Assembly: GCF_030272615.1 (NCBI RefSeq)
Contig: NC_081412.1
Span: 143,573,247 to 143,637,246 of the forward strand
DNA length: 64,000 bases
Origin: Cryptomeria japonica
Lineage: Eukaryota; Streptophyta; Pinopsida; Cupressales; Cupressaceae
Direction: 5' to 3'
Positions 23,755 through 36,227 of the stretch are shown here, one piece after another. The first letter of the stretch is position 1; each line of letters begins with the position of its first letter. Below the pieces are notes generated by a model, which was not told the DNA's origin, ran no database searches, and saw nothing but the letters and a program-made list of their open reading frames with translations. The position numbers were made by a program, and so were the translations under genes.

Positions 23755-24230
23755 CTCTCAAACTCCATGGGTCTAAACACAATTGAAGACACTTCAAACA
23801 CTTCTTATCCCTAAGGTCAAGGCTTCACTATAATAACTTCAGCCCACAACTTGGAATCTTCATCGATGCAAATGTAGGGACACTTAAAATGGGTGTATAC
23901 ACTCTTGACTTTGCGAGAGATGACAAGTATGAGCCTCCAAGACTAGAAGGATGACCCAATCACCCTCTCCCTGGAAAGCTACATGTAGCTTATGCTAAGC
24001 TAGGTATTTTTGTCTCATCTCAAGGGAGCCATATGGTGAGTATCTTAGGGGCAAAACCAACTATGCCCTTGCACTGAAATTATCACAATATTTGGTCAAA
24101 ATAAGGGTGGGTCAATACAAAAGTTTTTATTTTCAATTTAGGGGACCAACACCTTGCGATCATCCAACAAATCACTAAAGACTTTAATCAACCCTACTTG
24201 GAGTGTAGAATACCTCACATAAATGTGGGT
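23755..24230 (-). repeat. Gypsy leader repeat, copy 1 (pairs with 32078-32530)
   Basis: Long blocks are shared with 32078-32530 in the same orientation, for example GAGAGATGACAA, GACCCAATCACCCTCTCCC and CTCATCTCAAGGGAGCCATA. Both copies lie on the 5' (upstream) side of minus-strand gypsy sequence, so they are probably parts of the untranslated leader of two related elements. Confidence 0.65.
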
Positions 24231-25199
24231 ATGGGGCCTCCTTTTGGATTGACATTGTATGGAAAAGGCTAATGTTGGTTATATCTTGACTTTCATCTCA
24301 ATCAATTTACATAGTGGCTCAAAGGAAAGATAAGATTAGGGTCATCCCCTTATTTCCAATGCAGGCCCTTATACAAAAGAAATAAGATGTTTAATGATTT
24401 CTCTTTCACCCAAGATTCACGAAGGCGGGGGGAGAGAATACATTCATTAACCACCTTAGGGTTCTACAACAAAGAGTGTGCAAGTGCACCAAACACTTCA
24501 AACAAAAATTCTTTTTAGGTGCACCAAATCCAAATGTTATATAGTCTATGAAAACACAAACACACTCCTATGTTACCCCTACAAAACCATGAATTATTAG
24601 TTTCAAAATCAACCCCAACCTGCAAACACAAAGATTAGGACAACAAAAAGTCAAAAGGGGCCTTTTACAAATGGGTTAAACAACCTCAAGATTTGGGATA
24701 CCTACAAAAAATACATATGCAACATAATAGAACAAAAGCATGTCAGAAGTTAGAATATACGCATCAAAACAAAAACCCTAAATGTGATAATGTATAACAT
24801 AATTGCGTTAGAAATTATCATAAACACGCTAGAAATATCAAATTTGCAGATAAATAGAAAACCTTAATGAGCCAGAGACGCACTAATATTTTCCCAATAT
24901 GCACCAGAACAGAGAAAAAATACACCAAAACATAACAAAAATGTATTAGAAAATAGCAGAAACAAAATAAAACAATATTGCAAAAATCCTTTATGTGGCC
25001 AAAACTGTTGTATATGTGTTAGAAACCCACACAGACGTGCCAAGAAGGATATGGCAGAAAACCAGATCTAACAAAAGTAATAAATAAGCGACAAAAACTA
25101 TCAGAAACTTGAAAACGAAATAAAATTATCGCAAAATTTGTCCCTACAAGTCTAAAAAACACAAAAACTCAAAGAAAAAGTTAGAAATAAGGGACAAAA
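24231..25199 (-). other. Untranslated leader of a gypsy element, AT-rich
   Basis: No reading frame is seen. The region lies between the shared leader block and the primer site at 25200-25217 and is rich in ACAAAA and AAATA runs. It is read as the 5' non-coding leader of the element whose 5' LTR is 25221-25916. Confidence 0.4.
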
Positions 25200-25217
25200 G
25201 TCCCACCAAGCATGCCA
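25200..25217 (-). promoter_or_regulatory. Probable gypsy primer binding site
   Basis: On the minus strand it reads TGGCATGCTTGGTGGGAC, three bases from the LTR end. It starts with TGG, as tRNA 3'-end complements do. Which tRNA it would pair with was not determined. Confidence 0.5.
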
Positions 25218-25220
25218 AAA

Positions 25221-25916
25221 TGTTAATGTCAGATTTTGATACTCTAATATTGTAAATCTAAACTAGATTCAATCACAAAAACCTAGATCTACAATGAAAT
25301 CACATTATACAATTCACATGTTGGATGGGTTTGATCTCCATTGTCCTCCTATCTCCATTGATCTTGCTTAGTATGGTTGCTCTCAGATTTTTATGCTTGC
25401 ACAAGAGCTCAATGAGGAATGGATATTGGTTGTAGTAGACAATTTGGAAAAGTTTAGGCATACTTTCACTTGATTGATATGGAGAGAGATAAAGGAGTCT
25501 TTTTTATAGAGAGCGCCCTAAAATGGAGGGCTAAGATTAAGAGGTGGAAAGATAGATGGCCATCCAAGATTGAATGGTAGGTAGAGGAAATAATAAAATA
25601 TTGGGAAGGTGGTTAGAGGTGAATTAAGAGATGAATGACACTTGTCATGGAAATAAAAAGAAATAAATTAATTAAATAAATAAATAATTTAGTAATTAAT
25701 AGAAGAAAGGGCCCACATTAAATAAATTAAATATTTATTTAATTTAGGATGAAGGGATTTAAATAAATAAAAAATATTTGTATAAATTAAGAAAGGCTTA
25801 GAAAAGGCTTGAATAATTAAATAAATAAATAAAGATCTATTTAATTAAAAGAAGACTTAGGATAAAATAATTAAATAAATAAAATGATTATGCTAGGACA
25901 ATTTTAGGTGTCTACA
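25221..25916 (-). repeat. Gypsy 5' LTR (696 bp)
   Basis: On the sense (minus) strand it starts TGTAGACACCTAAAATTG, a start seen in several plant gypsy LTRs, and ends ACATTAACA. A sense-strand TATAAAAAAG lies near 25500-25510, and the U3 side is rich in AAATAAAT. The outer end abuts RT sequence of another gypsy element at 25917, so this LTR appears to be inserted in, or joined to, that RT. Confidence 0.75.
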
Positions 25917-26640
25917 CATCCAGATGAACTTGTGTTGTTGTTGACTTAGTGAGCAAGTCATCCACATAATATTCTATTTGTTTGTGCATCATGACATGAA
26001 AGATTGTTGTCATTTCTCATTGGTAGGTTGCTCCCACATTTTTAAAACAAAAGAGCATTACATTCCAACAATAAGTTCCCCAGGCACAAGTGAAGGTTGT
26101 TTTATGTTGGTCTTTAGGGGCTATTCCAATCTTATTATATTTGGAAAAATTGTCCATTCATGATAACATCTCATACCCAACTATAAGATCAATGATCATG
26201 TCAATGTTCGATAGTGGGAAATCATCCTTAGGGCATGCTTTATTCAAGTCTCTAAAGTTTGTGTAGATTTTGATAATTCCATCTGGCTTACTAACATGTA
26301 CCAAGTTAGAGATCCATTCAGCATATTCTATTGGTCTAATGAACCTACATCAAGTAACTTTTTGAGCTCTACTTTGACCAATAAGACAATGTGTGGATGC
26401 ATTTTGTGAAGCTTTTGTTTGACAAGTTTTTCTCCACGAGATAGAGGTAAATGATGGAGAACTATCTTTGGATCTAGTCCTAGCATATCTATATAGGACC
26501 ATGCAAAATTGATTTGCCTTCTTGTGAAGAAGTTGATACAATTTTCCTTTTCTACCAATGATAGAGAGGCTACAAAGTGGACTATCTTTTTGTTGGCATT
26601 GTCACCCAAGATGACTTCTTGAGTTTTCTCAACTAACAAA
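25917..26640 (-). pseudogene. Gypsy reverse transcriptase fragment
   Basis: Read on the minus strand it holds the LPLxxGxKxVKQKLxKMHP lead-in (about 26460-26390), then NLVxVSKPDG and a degenerate TDFRDLNKACPKDDFP block (about 26310-26225). The catalytic YYVDDLL lies near 25957-25971, where the sequence is cut by the LTR at 25916. Stops (for example near 26328 and 26163) and frameshifts break it. The motif order identifies the Ty3/gypsy family with confidence. RNase H and integrase are missing. Confidence 0.85.
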
Positions 26641-27156
26641 GGATGTTTTTCTTGATTGATCGGGAGAGGGTCTAGCCTACCATTCTTGGGTGCCTCAAAG
26701 AGGATTTCACCATCAAATGCATCCTTTATTTTTACTATTTTGTAGTCAAATTACTATCTTTTGATTTTCACCCAAAGACCTATCATTTTTATTTTGATTT
26801 TCAATTTTGCAACTGGAAGGTTGAATTAACTCCCCAAAATATGTTGCATGATCAAGGTCTATTGTGAACCCAACTTTATGGTCCACAAATGGCATATCAT
26901 CTTGAATTCCCAAGAACTCAATGATAGCTTCATTGTTTTTGAATAATTCTAAGTGTGGATGATCTCGTGAATCCCAATAAACAAGGTTTGGATATGTTAG
27001 GGCTATGTCGTTATTTGTATGATTATAAGATATGGGTCCAACTGAGATGGTACAAATGGAAGATGTTTGGGTATCAAAATAGTGACTCCAAGAGTTACTA
27101 TCAATGTGTTTATCTTCAAAAGCGTCATGATAAGTCAGGTCAAGTTCTTTGAAAAT

Positions 27157-28265
27157 TCAGTCAATGGCATAAGTGCTAGAAGTGTGAGGTGTATCCCATT
27201 CGTATTCATTTGAATCAGTCTTGACAAAGTCCTCATAAGATGTCTCATTATTGTTAGTAAAATAGATATTTTCATTGGAAGATATTGTGGTACTTGAGGA
27301 ACCCAATACCAGTGGTTGATACCCTAATCCTTGATTCCTGGGGTTCATCTTAGGAATGATCAGTTCAATGACACCTCGTTCTTGTGCCCCCAAACCATTG
27401 CAACCATCGTATCCTTTCTTTTGCATGATAGTATAACCTTTACCATATTGTTTGACAAGCAGTTGTATTTGAGGTCTCTCTTGTTCATCTCTGTAGTGCC
27501 AATTGGAAATGGCTTCGTCTAGAGATTCTTCATTGAGCTTCCCCCATCAAGTGAATGTAGTGGAGGGTCTAACCTTAATTGTAGATTTGATAAGACGCTT
27601 GGTTTTGCATGCCTTTCCATGAGACCGTGGATATATTAGAAATTTCCTTATACATAATGATTAAGCATAGGTATATTGTCCACACCCTTCATCTTGCACT
27701 TTAATCTTGATCCCAAGTAGTTAGGTAGATGGAATGGATGAATTTGAGAGGGGTGTGGGATCAATGTATGCAGAGGTGGATGATGAAGCTTCTTAATTGA
27801 TTAGGACCTAGTTAATAACAGTTTCCTTTGAATTATTGAAATATTGAAAGAGATTAGGATCACCAGGTATAGTGATTTCAGTGCCATTATAAGGCAATTT
27901 CAAGCATTGGTGGTAGGTGGATGGGATGAGCTTCATGCATGGATCCATGGTTAGCCTAATAGCATGTTGTACTCAAGATCAAGACTGAGTATTTGGAAGA
28001 GGGTATGTTTAATGGCAAGTCCAATTCGGACTAGAAGAGATATTTCCCCATTTAAGAAATGTTCATCATCATCATATGCTCTAGTCATTGATTCTTTTGG
28101 ATGTATCTATACAACTTTTCAAAAATCCCAAACTTTTAACCAACTTTAGAGTGTAGATATTGAGATCTGCTCCACCATCTACTAGGAATCGCTTGACTCT
28201 GTGTTTATGTATGTAGACTTCAAGGTATAGGGGATCATTGTGGTAAGGCTTGTAGGCCAGAATAT
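27157..28265 (-). pseudogene. Gypsy protease and G-patch-like segment
   Basis: The aspartic protease core reads FLVDGGADLNI near 28161-28195 (D-G-G in place of the usual D-S/T-G, a variant known from plant gypsy elements). It is preceded by PYHNDPLYLEVYIHKHRVKR. The flap and C-terminal part, with NMLLG and then a stop, follow to about 27850. Further on, a glycine-rich block, MQKKGYDGCNGLGAQERG (from 27426), resembles the G-patch some plant gypsy polyproteins carry between protease and RT. Frames change several times, so the gene is dead. It lies between gag (28480-30759) and RT (25917-26640), in the correct order. Confidence 0.75.
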
Positions 28266-28479
28266 CATCTTTAGTGAAAGAAACATTGTGCGTATTTGAA
28301 AGGTCCCCAATTATGGCCTAAAACTCCATGAGGTTTATATTATTTGGGATGAAATATTCTTGTAGAGCTTTATCTAGAATTGGCTTATAGTTTGGTGATA
28401 TGTGTAACAGTTCGAAGACAAAAATTTGGGAAGGTGTTTTCTTCAGGTGATCAAGGAGGTTGCATTGATTGGTAGACTA

Positions 28480-30759
28480 TGGTTAGAGATCAACTCCTTG
28501 AAGGACTACCTTGGGCCTACGTGTGGTGACTACACAAATGGGTTGCTTCCGTTTCATTGTGATAATGAATATTTTATCATTAGGCCATTGGATATGATTT
28601 ATGGTATTGGCATTAGATGTGCTAGCATAGTTGGCCTTGTTATTGTGTGAGTTTGAATTAGAGGCCTTCCTCTTATCATGAGTTTGCAAAGGGTCCTAAA
28701 AAATGATGTGATCTTTATTAGAGGATCCTGTGGAATTTTTTATTGAAATCACATCTTGATCAATTAAGTCTTGTATTAGATTTTTGAGTCTATAGCAGTT
28801 GGAGGTTTTGTTTCCTTTCATCTGCTAATATTCACAAAATCGTTATCGTTCCACTAGGACAGCTTGAAAGGTCCTAGTTCATAATTTCTTACTTCAAGTA
28901 ACGTGATTACATGAGATTGTAAATTTTGATTCAATAGGTTCTACGAGGAGAGGGTAAGTCCATTTTGGATTGTTTTGATTATTGCAAGGACCACAAGTTG
29001 ATTATTTTGTGTTGTGTTAGTAGAGTGGTCATTATTGCGTGTATGATAATTATTGGTTGGTGTATTATTCATGTTGTTTGGCCCTTGAAGGCTTATTGTG
29101 GGTTGAGTTCTATTGACCACCTTAGCGTTAACCACTCCATCATCGGTTACATTTTTATTTTGAGACTAGAATTTGGTCTTGTCATTGAGGAACTAGGGTC
29201 ATTTGTTTGGTTGTTTCTTTAAATATTTTGATAAAACCCTTTTTATGAGAGCTCTCTCGCATTTTAGTCCATTTTCTATCACTTTTTCAAAAGAATCTAG
29301 GCATTGAAGTCCTAGTGTGAATGTTGTTTCCTCATTTATATTATAGACAAACATTTGGAATTGCTTCTTTTCGAGGATATCACATAGAATTTTTCTATAG
29401 AGGCTTTGACATTGTTGTAAGAATGTAGCAAATGATTTCCCATTGTTTTGTTTTGTAGCACATAAGTCTATTATGGTTACCTTGTTTTCAATGTTTTGTG
29501 TGAAGTGGGATATAAAATTTTCAGTCATTTCATCCCATGTCTTGATGCCCAGGGATAGATGTGAGAACCACTCCATTTCTTGTCCCCCTAAACTGTGTGG
29601 AAAGAGATGCATGAGGTAAGTGTCATTGTAAGCAACTTTTATGCACATGGTAAATAATTCTCAAACATGATCATGGTGATCTTCTTTTTCTTTGTATTTA
29701 TCAAATTTAAGAACGTCAAAGTTCAAGGGTAAAGGTGGCATGTAGAGTTCAATTTATCAAATAGGTATGGGCATAAATATTCTATTGTATATGGCTTCTT
29801 ATTATTTCCCCCTTACATGCTAGATAATTGGTGTTATAAATTCTACAATTGTTGTGTGAGATTTTCGTTGGTATCAAAGTAACATGTGTGTTGAAATTTT
29901 GAATGGGATCCACAAATGGGTTGGTGTTAGTGTATGATGGTGGTTGAGTGAAGTTTGTAGCATGATAATCGAGATTTTGGAAAAGGTTGTTTAGGTTAGA
30001 TGAAGATACATAGGAAGGTGGTGGTACAAAAATGTATTAAAAGTTTGCAAAACTTGTTGGTGGTGTGAAGTAAATAAATGGAGGGTGATTGAGAATGTGT
30101 GGTGGTCAGAATTTGATTGGAGTGTGATGATGTGATAAGATTCTGCCAATTTGTGTTCTAGGTGGATTACATGCTATGAGGTATGGCGTTTTGGTTGTAG
30201 TATGTTGTCCCTGATGTGTTATTTTGTGTCAATGTTACTATCAACACAGGTTGTGAAACAACACTATTATTAGGTTGTGATGTGGGTTGTTGCACATTTT
30301 GGTTTTGATTTGAGTTTTGGATGTTAATGTTTGAAGTTATCATAGTAAAGGTTGTGGTGGACTTATTTGAATTAGGAGTCATTGTGTTGTAGAGTGTGTT
30401 GTAATATTGGTTCAATTAATAGATGGTATAGACATGGTGATGTCATTAGTAGTGTTGTTTAGAGGAAGACTAGTGGATATTTGGTTTGATGATGATGCTT
30501 GTGTGGATCCCATGTTGTATGATATGTGTACCTCATATGGTAGTATAGTTGTGACATCGAAATCAAGGGGTGATTGGGCTCCATCTTGAGCCAATAATAA
30601 AAAGTATTTGTCCTTATCCTGATTTAATAGGGCATTAATAATAGCTAAGATTTGAGGATCCCATTGTGCTTGATCTAATTCTTCATCAATTATCCCTACT
30701 TGTATGTTTTGTACTAAGAAGGGACCATTTGGATTTTGAATTTCCATCATGACTGTCAA
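28480..30759 (-). pseudogene. Gypsy gag pseudogene
   Basis: The N-terminal part (30759-30412) is followed by an Asn/Thr/Gln-rich linker (30415-30167). The retrotransposon gag domain, with HLFPHSLGGQEMEWFSHL and WDEMTENFISHF, lies at 29648-29199. A region with RFCEY...QMKGNKTSNCYRLK (about 28865-28785) resembles a Cys/His knuckle. The reading frame changes between each block and stops occur within the last. The gag packages RNA into particles; this copy cannot. Context (protease, RT downstream on the same strand) confirms it. Confidence 0.8.
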
Positions 30760-31024
30760 ATGTGCAAGTTGTCATTTTGTCTTGCAGGTGTTAGACCCTA
30801 TGTTCATAGTTGACATGGGATTGAAATTAGGGTATGTTGTCAGGTCTTGATTTTTCTTTCTCTGTTGTCTATTATACATCATGAGGACTCTCTAGTATGA
30901 CACTAACGAATGCAAGGATGGTGTTATAATGACAATGCAATCTAGGAAATGAGTATTTTTTTTCTTTTTGTTATCTTTGCATTTTAGATGATATTTGAAT
31001 GATAATGCAACTAAAGGATGACAA

Positions 31025-31235
31025 TGCTTTTGGATTTTTGGGTAATACTTTGTATGGTAATGAAACTAAAATGCACCTATGTTTTTGGATTTCAAGTAAT
31101 ATTTGGATGGTAATGGAACTAAAATGCACTCATGTTTTTGGATTTTTGAGTAATAACATGACTAATATGCACCTATGTTTTTGTATTTTTGAGTAATAAT
31201 GGGACTAATATGCACCTATATTTTTGGATTTTTTG
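31025..31235 (+). repeat. Minisatellite in the gypsy leader
   Basis: Four to five degenerate units of about 43-55 bp share GGATTTTTGAGTAATA and ACTAAWATGCACCTATGTTT. The repeat lies just upstream (minus-strand sense) of gag, in leader sequence. Confidence 0.75.
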
Positions 31236-32077
31236 AGGTTTTAGGAAGTGTATGATTGCTAAACTTGTGGGTTGTAACGTAAGACAATAAAGGATGAACC
31301 TTGATCTCAAGAGTTGAAATGGCGATTGATCAATTGGGTAGTTATTTTGATAAAGTTATGACCTCTAGCTAGACTGTTGAGCTTGGGGTTGAACTATGAT
31401 GATGATTGGTAAAGAATGTTTTGGTGAGATCTTGATTCGTCTAACAAAACTAAGGTTTGATCCACATATCTTGTTTTCAAAATTTATCCCAAAATGGTTG
31501 ATATTATTGAACTAAGGATTATCAAAGATGTCACCTATTATGGTTGCAAATAAAATCTAAGCTTAGTTTTGACAAGATGATAGTAAGCCATTGATTAAAT
31601 GTTGATGTGTGATGGCTAATATGGAGTTTAATATTTGACCTAGAATGATTCTAATGTTAAGAATGGATGCAAAAACCTAATCGATATGTGTGACCTAAGG
31701 GAATCTAACAAATGATAGAGCTATAATTGTTTTGGACCCCAAAACGACTATTTTGTATGACCTGATTGAGTTTCTAATTTTGAAAGGCAATTGTGTGACT
31801 TTGTAGATACTTGTGTGAAAGATTATTAATAATTGCATGAATCTACTAATAGTTGCATGAAACGTTGACACTAGTTGCGAGAGTTTTCACCAATTGGGAA
31901 AATTATATGACAATTGTGTGAGTATAATTTCCTTAAAATTTTGTGTATAGTTCGTTGTGAAAATTGAATGATTAGACAATCAAAAAGCAAAAAGCATAAT
32001 TTGGTTGCTAAATCAAGCTTGGATTAATGTACATGTGTATGTTCTAGGCCAAATTCAGCCCAAATTTCCACTGGTCT
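31236..32077. other. Non-coding gypsy leader sequence
   Basis: No frame or structural RNA was recognised. Several variants of TTGTGTGA / TTGCATGA occur at about 31790-31920. The position between gag and the second leader block suggests untranslated leader. Confidence 0.3.
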
Positions 32078-32530
32078 CAACACAATCGAAGATAATTCAG
32101 ACAATCTTTACAAACTGAGGTCAAGGCTCATTACAATGAAGTTAGGCCCGCAAAATCTGGAATCTCTATCAACTCAAATGTGCAACACCTTAAAAGTGTT
32201 GAGCATTCTTGTCTTTGTGAGAGATGACAATTAGGGGGCTCAAAGACTAGAAGCATGACCCAATCACCCTCTCCCCAAAAAGATATATATAGCTTATGCT
32301 AAGGCAAGGATTTTTGTCTCATCTCAAGGGAGCCATATGGTGAGTAACTTCAAGGAGTGATCCACGTCCCTTACACCAACATCAATGCAATGTTCAGTCA
32401 ACCAAAAAGGGTGGGCCTCTAAATATAAAGGTGTCTAGTCGATGTTGGGGAAAATTTTGTGCTTGCACTCGGTGGTAAGCCACTTAAGGCTTTAGTCAAC
32501 CCTGTGTGGCTCTAAGTCCACCCCCAAGTT
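32078..32530 (-). repeat. Gypsy leader repeat, copy 2 (pairs with 23755-24230)
   Basis: Same blocks and same orientation as 23755-24230, moderately diverged. It belongs to the element whose gag is at 28480-30759. Confidence 0.65.
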
Positions 32531-32599
32531 AGGCTATGGTTTTTACCTTAATTATGGGAAGATAGAAATTGAAACTAGGCTTTGGTTTTTTAGCAGGTT

Positions 32600-33069
32600 T
32601 CCATTTCTAGATAATTAAATTATCTATAAGGAAAGCCATGCGCGGAAAATGTTCTCCTATCGTCAATTCTAAGGGGATTAGCAAGCAAGAAAGTATTTCA
32701 ATTTCAATTTGCAATACATTAAAATAAACACAGACAGGAGATTATGATGAACTAGATAGAATAGCACCAGAGAAAGACACCAGATATACGTGGGAAAACC
32801 CTTATGGGTAAAAAACCCACCACCAAAGAGAGATCACTTTATTCAGTAAACAACACGATTACAATAGAGTTATCAATCCTCTTTTCCGGACTCTGATCTC
32901 ATAACTCTGTTCTCACCACATGCAGACACATCGACTTGGCTACTTATAAAACCATCACCTCCACACAACCTTCATGCACACCCTTCTTCGCTCTGCTCAT
33001 CAGTTACATCTCCAGCAACCGCTATCAGTCCAACCAAACATTCCTTTGTCAGTTTGTATAACGACCTTG
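32600..33069 (-). mobile_element. Left part of an LTR-like sequence split by a solo LTR
   Basis: It contains CGTGGGAAAACCCTTATGGGT and ACCCACCACCAAAGAG (about 32790-32830), phrases common in plant LTRs read on the opposite strand, and an AGAGTTATCAATCC stretch. It continues at 34816 after the solo LTR and one GAATG are removed. Its outer ends are unclear. Confidence 0.45.
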
Positions 33070-33074
33070 GAATG
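33070..33074. repeat. Target duplication GAATG of the gypsy solo LTR
   Basis: GAATG at 33070-33074 and at 34811-34815 directly flank a TGTAGTCACA...GACATCA unit. Confidence 0.85.
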
Positions 33075-34810
33075 TGTAGTCACATAAATCTGTCCACTTA
33101 ATTAAATGAATACTTAGTATTTATTTGATTATTTAACCATCAATTAATAATTAATTAAATTAATATTTAATTAATTCATCTTAACCCTATTCTCCTATTA
33201 ATTAAATAAATTATTCAATTTATTTGATTTAATTCACTTAACCAAATTCAGACCATTAATTAAATAAATAAATCATATTTATTTAATTAAATCTTCTCTC
33301 ACATTTAAATAAATTAATATTTATTTAAAACCCCCAAAATCCCACCTCTCACATTTAAATAAATAAATAATTTATTTAAATCACCTTTATCCTCCACCCA
33401 CTTGTATTTTCCTACAAAAGCAAGTTGCACAACTATTTTAAATAAATTATTTATTTAAAATCCTATTTATCCTCACCCACTTGAAACCTTTAATGGTTTC
33501 CCTTAAAGTATTCAAACTTGATGGCTTTAAAGTCTTCAAACTTGATGGCTTCCTTCTATAATCTTCTTAAGACTTTAATGGTTTTCCTTAAAGTCTTCAA
33601 GCCTTTAATGGTTTCCCTCAAAGTCTTCAAGCATTTTAATGCTTTATCTTCATTTTTCTCATTTAAATAAATTAATATTTATTTGAATATTTATCCAAAT
33701 GCAAATTACACCATTTAATTGAAATAAATGATTTTATTTTAATTGAAAATACCAAAATTTCTCCCACTTGCATTTTCCTACAAAATCCACTTGTATGCCT
33801 AAACCCCTTCTAGATTCTTCTAAACCCTTCCTAATTAGCCTAATCCATCCCCTAAATATTGTCACATTCCTAAGCAAATTGGAGTCACTTCTCAAAGACT
33901 CCAAAGTCTTTGAAAAGCAATTAATGCTTTGTGTGTTCAACAAATTAACCCTCAAAGTCTTTGATAACCATTGAAGGCTTTCAACCTTCAACCACTTAAT
34001 CCCCAAAGTCTCCAATAACCATTAATGGTTACCTCAAACCCTCCCACATGGTTAAAACATTTGTTTTGACTCAACCTCTACCCAACCCAAAGGTCTCATC
34101 AAGCCTTTAATGCTTTGACCATGATTATCTCTTAATCATTTGCACAAAGGTTTATCCTTGGATTAACTCTTAATCCAATGGGTAATCTTAATTTAGACTT
34201 GACCCTTACCTTCTAGATAACCATGAGGTCTTCTCAGGCCTTTAATGCCTCCAACCTCTTCTCTCAACCCAATCCTATGTTGACACTTGTCACCATTTTA
34301 TTGGTGCCAATTGTGCACATGGATCCCCAACTTTCAAACTTGGCCCTTGATTAAACCATTCAATCTTAACCCTTCATTTCCCCATTTCTTCTATAAATAG
34401 AACCCTTCTCCTCAAGCAAAAAGAAGCATTTTAGAGTATTGTTGTTATACTGGCATTAGCATAGAGCTTTTTCATAGCATCACTATCTACTCTTGCATAG
34501 TATTTGCTTATCATATTCAACCATCTTGAATCTCCATATGGCATCCATGGCTAGTGCTAAAAGCTGAGAGCTACACTCATTTGGGACTTGGAGAGGAGAG
34601 AAACGAGGGAGAAGCATCAAAAGGCATCATGGAAGCATCTTAGGGAGGCTCTTCTCCTTTCTTTTATTTTGTTAAACTTCTTTCATGCTTTTTGAAATCT
34701 CTCTTGATATGTTTGGAATGGTTTTTAGTTCTTTGTTTTGTTTTTATGGTTGAAACTAACTTATTAACATTGAACTTTGTTGTTGCCTTGTCCCCATTTC
34801 CATGACATCA
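33075..34810 (+). mobile_element. Solo gypsy LTR (1,736 bp)
   Basis: It starts TGTAGTCACATAAATC, ends TCCATGACATCA and has a perfect 5-bp duplication (GAATG). The first third is the ATTAAATAAATTATTTA-rich U3 seen in large-genome plant gypsy LTRs. A TATA box lies at 34391-34400. No internal region remains, so it is a recombination product. Confidence 0.88.
34391..34400 (+). promoter_or_regulatory. TATA box of the gypsy solo LTR
   Basis: CTATAAATAG lies about 410 bases from the LTR end and is followed by a GC-richer stretch, as expected for the U3/R boundary. Confidence 0.5.
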
Positions 34811-34815
34811 GAATG

Positions 34816-36227
34816 TAACAACCTGTCCATTCATGAACTCACGGAAAACATATTATCCCACATTCATCTAGAAGTCGGGTTGGTTTGTATTCAAATACAC
34901 CGACAGAAACATTCCAAATGTCTGCCTACTAGTCTTTTGGACTTCAGTCCGAGCGACCATCCACAGTTGGATACTTCCCCATCGACCATCAGAACGAACA
35001 CTGAAAAGTTTCCCCAATATCCAATCAGTAGTAAATGACTTCATCGGACTTCGGTGTAACTTTCATCTAGTCAACCTGATCGCCAAAGGCGACCTCATCG
35101 GGTATCGGTGTAGAAAACAACCAGTTCTCCTGATCTCCGATGATACCTCGATCACCGAAGGCAATTCTATCGGGTCATCAGGAAGACAACCAAACAGCTA
35201 ACCCGATCATTCGATCTTCCTTGATCTCTTTTTACGCTCCGCCACATGGAACCCCCTGATTGGATTTGGGGTCCCTACCCTGCCACCTTAGCACGGCCTC
35301 ACTAATCGCCCAGAATGAAGCTCTTCTTTGTCGCTAGGTCCCACCATGGTCACCAAGTCATGGGGAATAAACTTCATGCATCTCGCCATAGCAGTATAGC
35401 GACAATTGTCCAATCATCTCGGTCTTGCTCACTCATTAACTTGCCTAAGCTTCTCTCTTGTCGGGTCCCACCATTTGGTTGCCAAGCCATGATGGATAAC
35501 CTTCGTGCGTCTCGCCATAGCGGTATAGCGATAATCGTTCAATCATCCTGGACTTGCTCACCTATTAACTGATCATAGGAAGAAGGTTCCATCAGCCATC
35601 AGCATAACTACAAACAAGCAATCCTGATCCCCGATAAACCAGTAGACGACTTCATCAAAGCGGTTCCAGATAGATCGGCCCTATCGACCATCGGCAACAG
35701 TACTACAAAGTTACCCCGATCACCTAAAGAGCTTCATCGGGTCATCGACACATACCCTAAACTGTTTCCTCGATGAGCGATGCACTCCAAGTCAAAAGAA
35801 GTCAAACTCATCAAAGGTGTAGCTTCCAACTTGTTCCACCAATAGCCGATGGCAACCTGATCACCGAAGGCAACTTCATCGAGTCATCGGCCAGACTCCG
35901 GCAGTGCTCCTCCAATAGATGAAACACATGAAGGCGACTTCATCAAGTGATCGGGACAACATCCAATAGGCTACATCAGGACATTGGCAAGACTTCAATA
36001 TGGCTAACCCGATAGGTGATGTTAACCCGATGACCACAAAAGCAGATCCGAACACTGGTTCCCAATAACCAAACAAGGAGGATACATCAGGTCGACCTAA
36101 CCCGATACTTGTCCGCAACATGTTCATCTACCAGAGTTACACCGATAGGAAAAGTCCAAAACCCGATACCTTCCCACAAGTTGTTCCATCGGGGTAAGTT
36201 ACACTGGTTAGGAGAATTCGAGGCATA
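34816..36227. repeat. CCGAT/ATCGG-rich repetitive sequence, right part of the split LTR-like unit
   Basis: Variants of ACCGAAGGCRACTTCATCGG and ATCGGGTCATCGG recur throughout. A direct duplication of about 130 bp (35310-35440 and 35450-35575) shares CTCGCCATAGCRGTATAGCG and ACTTGCTCAC. Frames across it are not protein-like. It is GC-richer than its surroundings. Confidence 0.6.
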
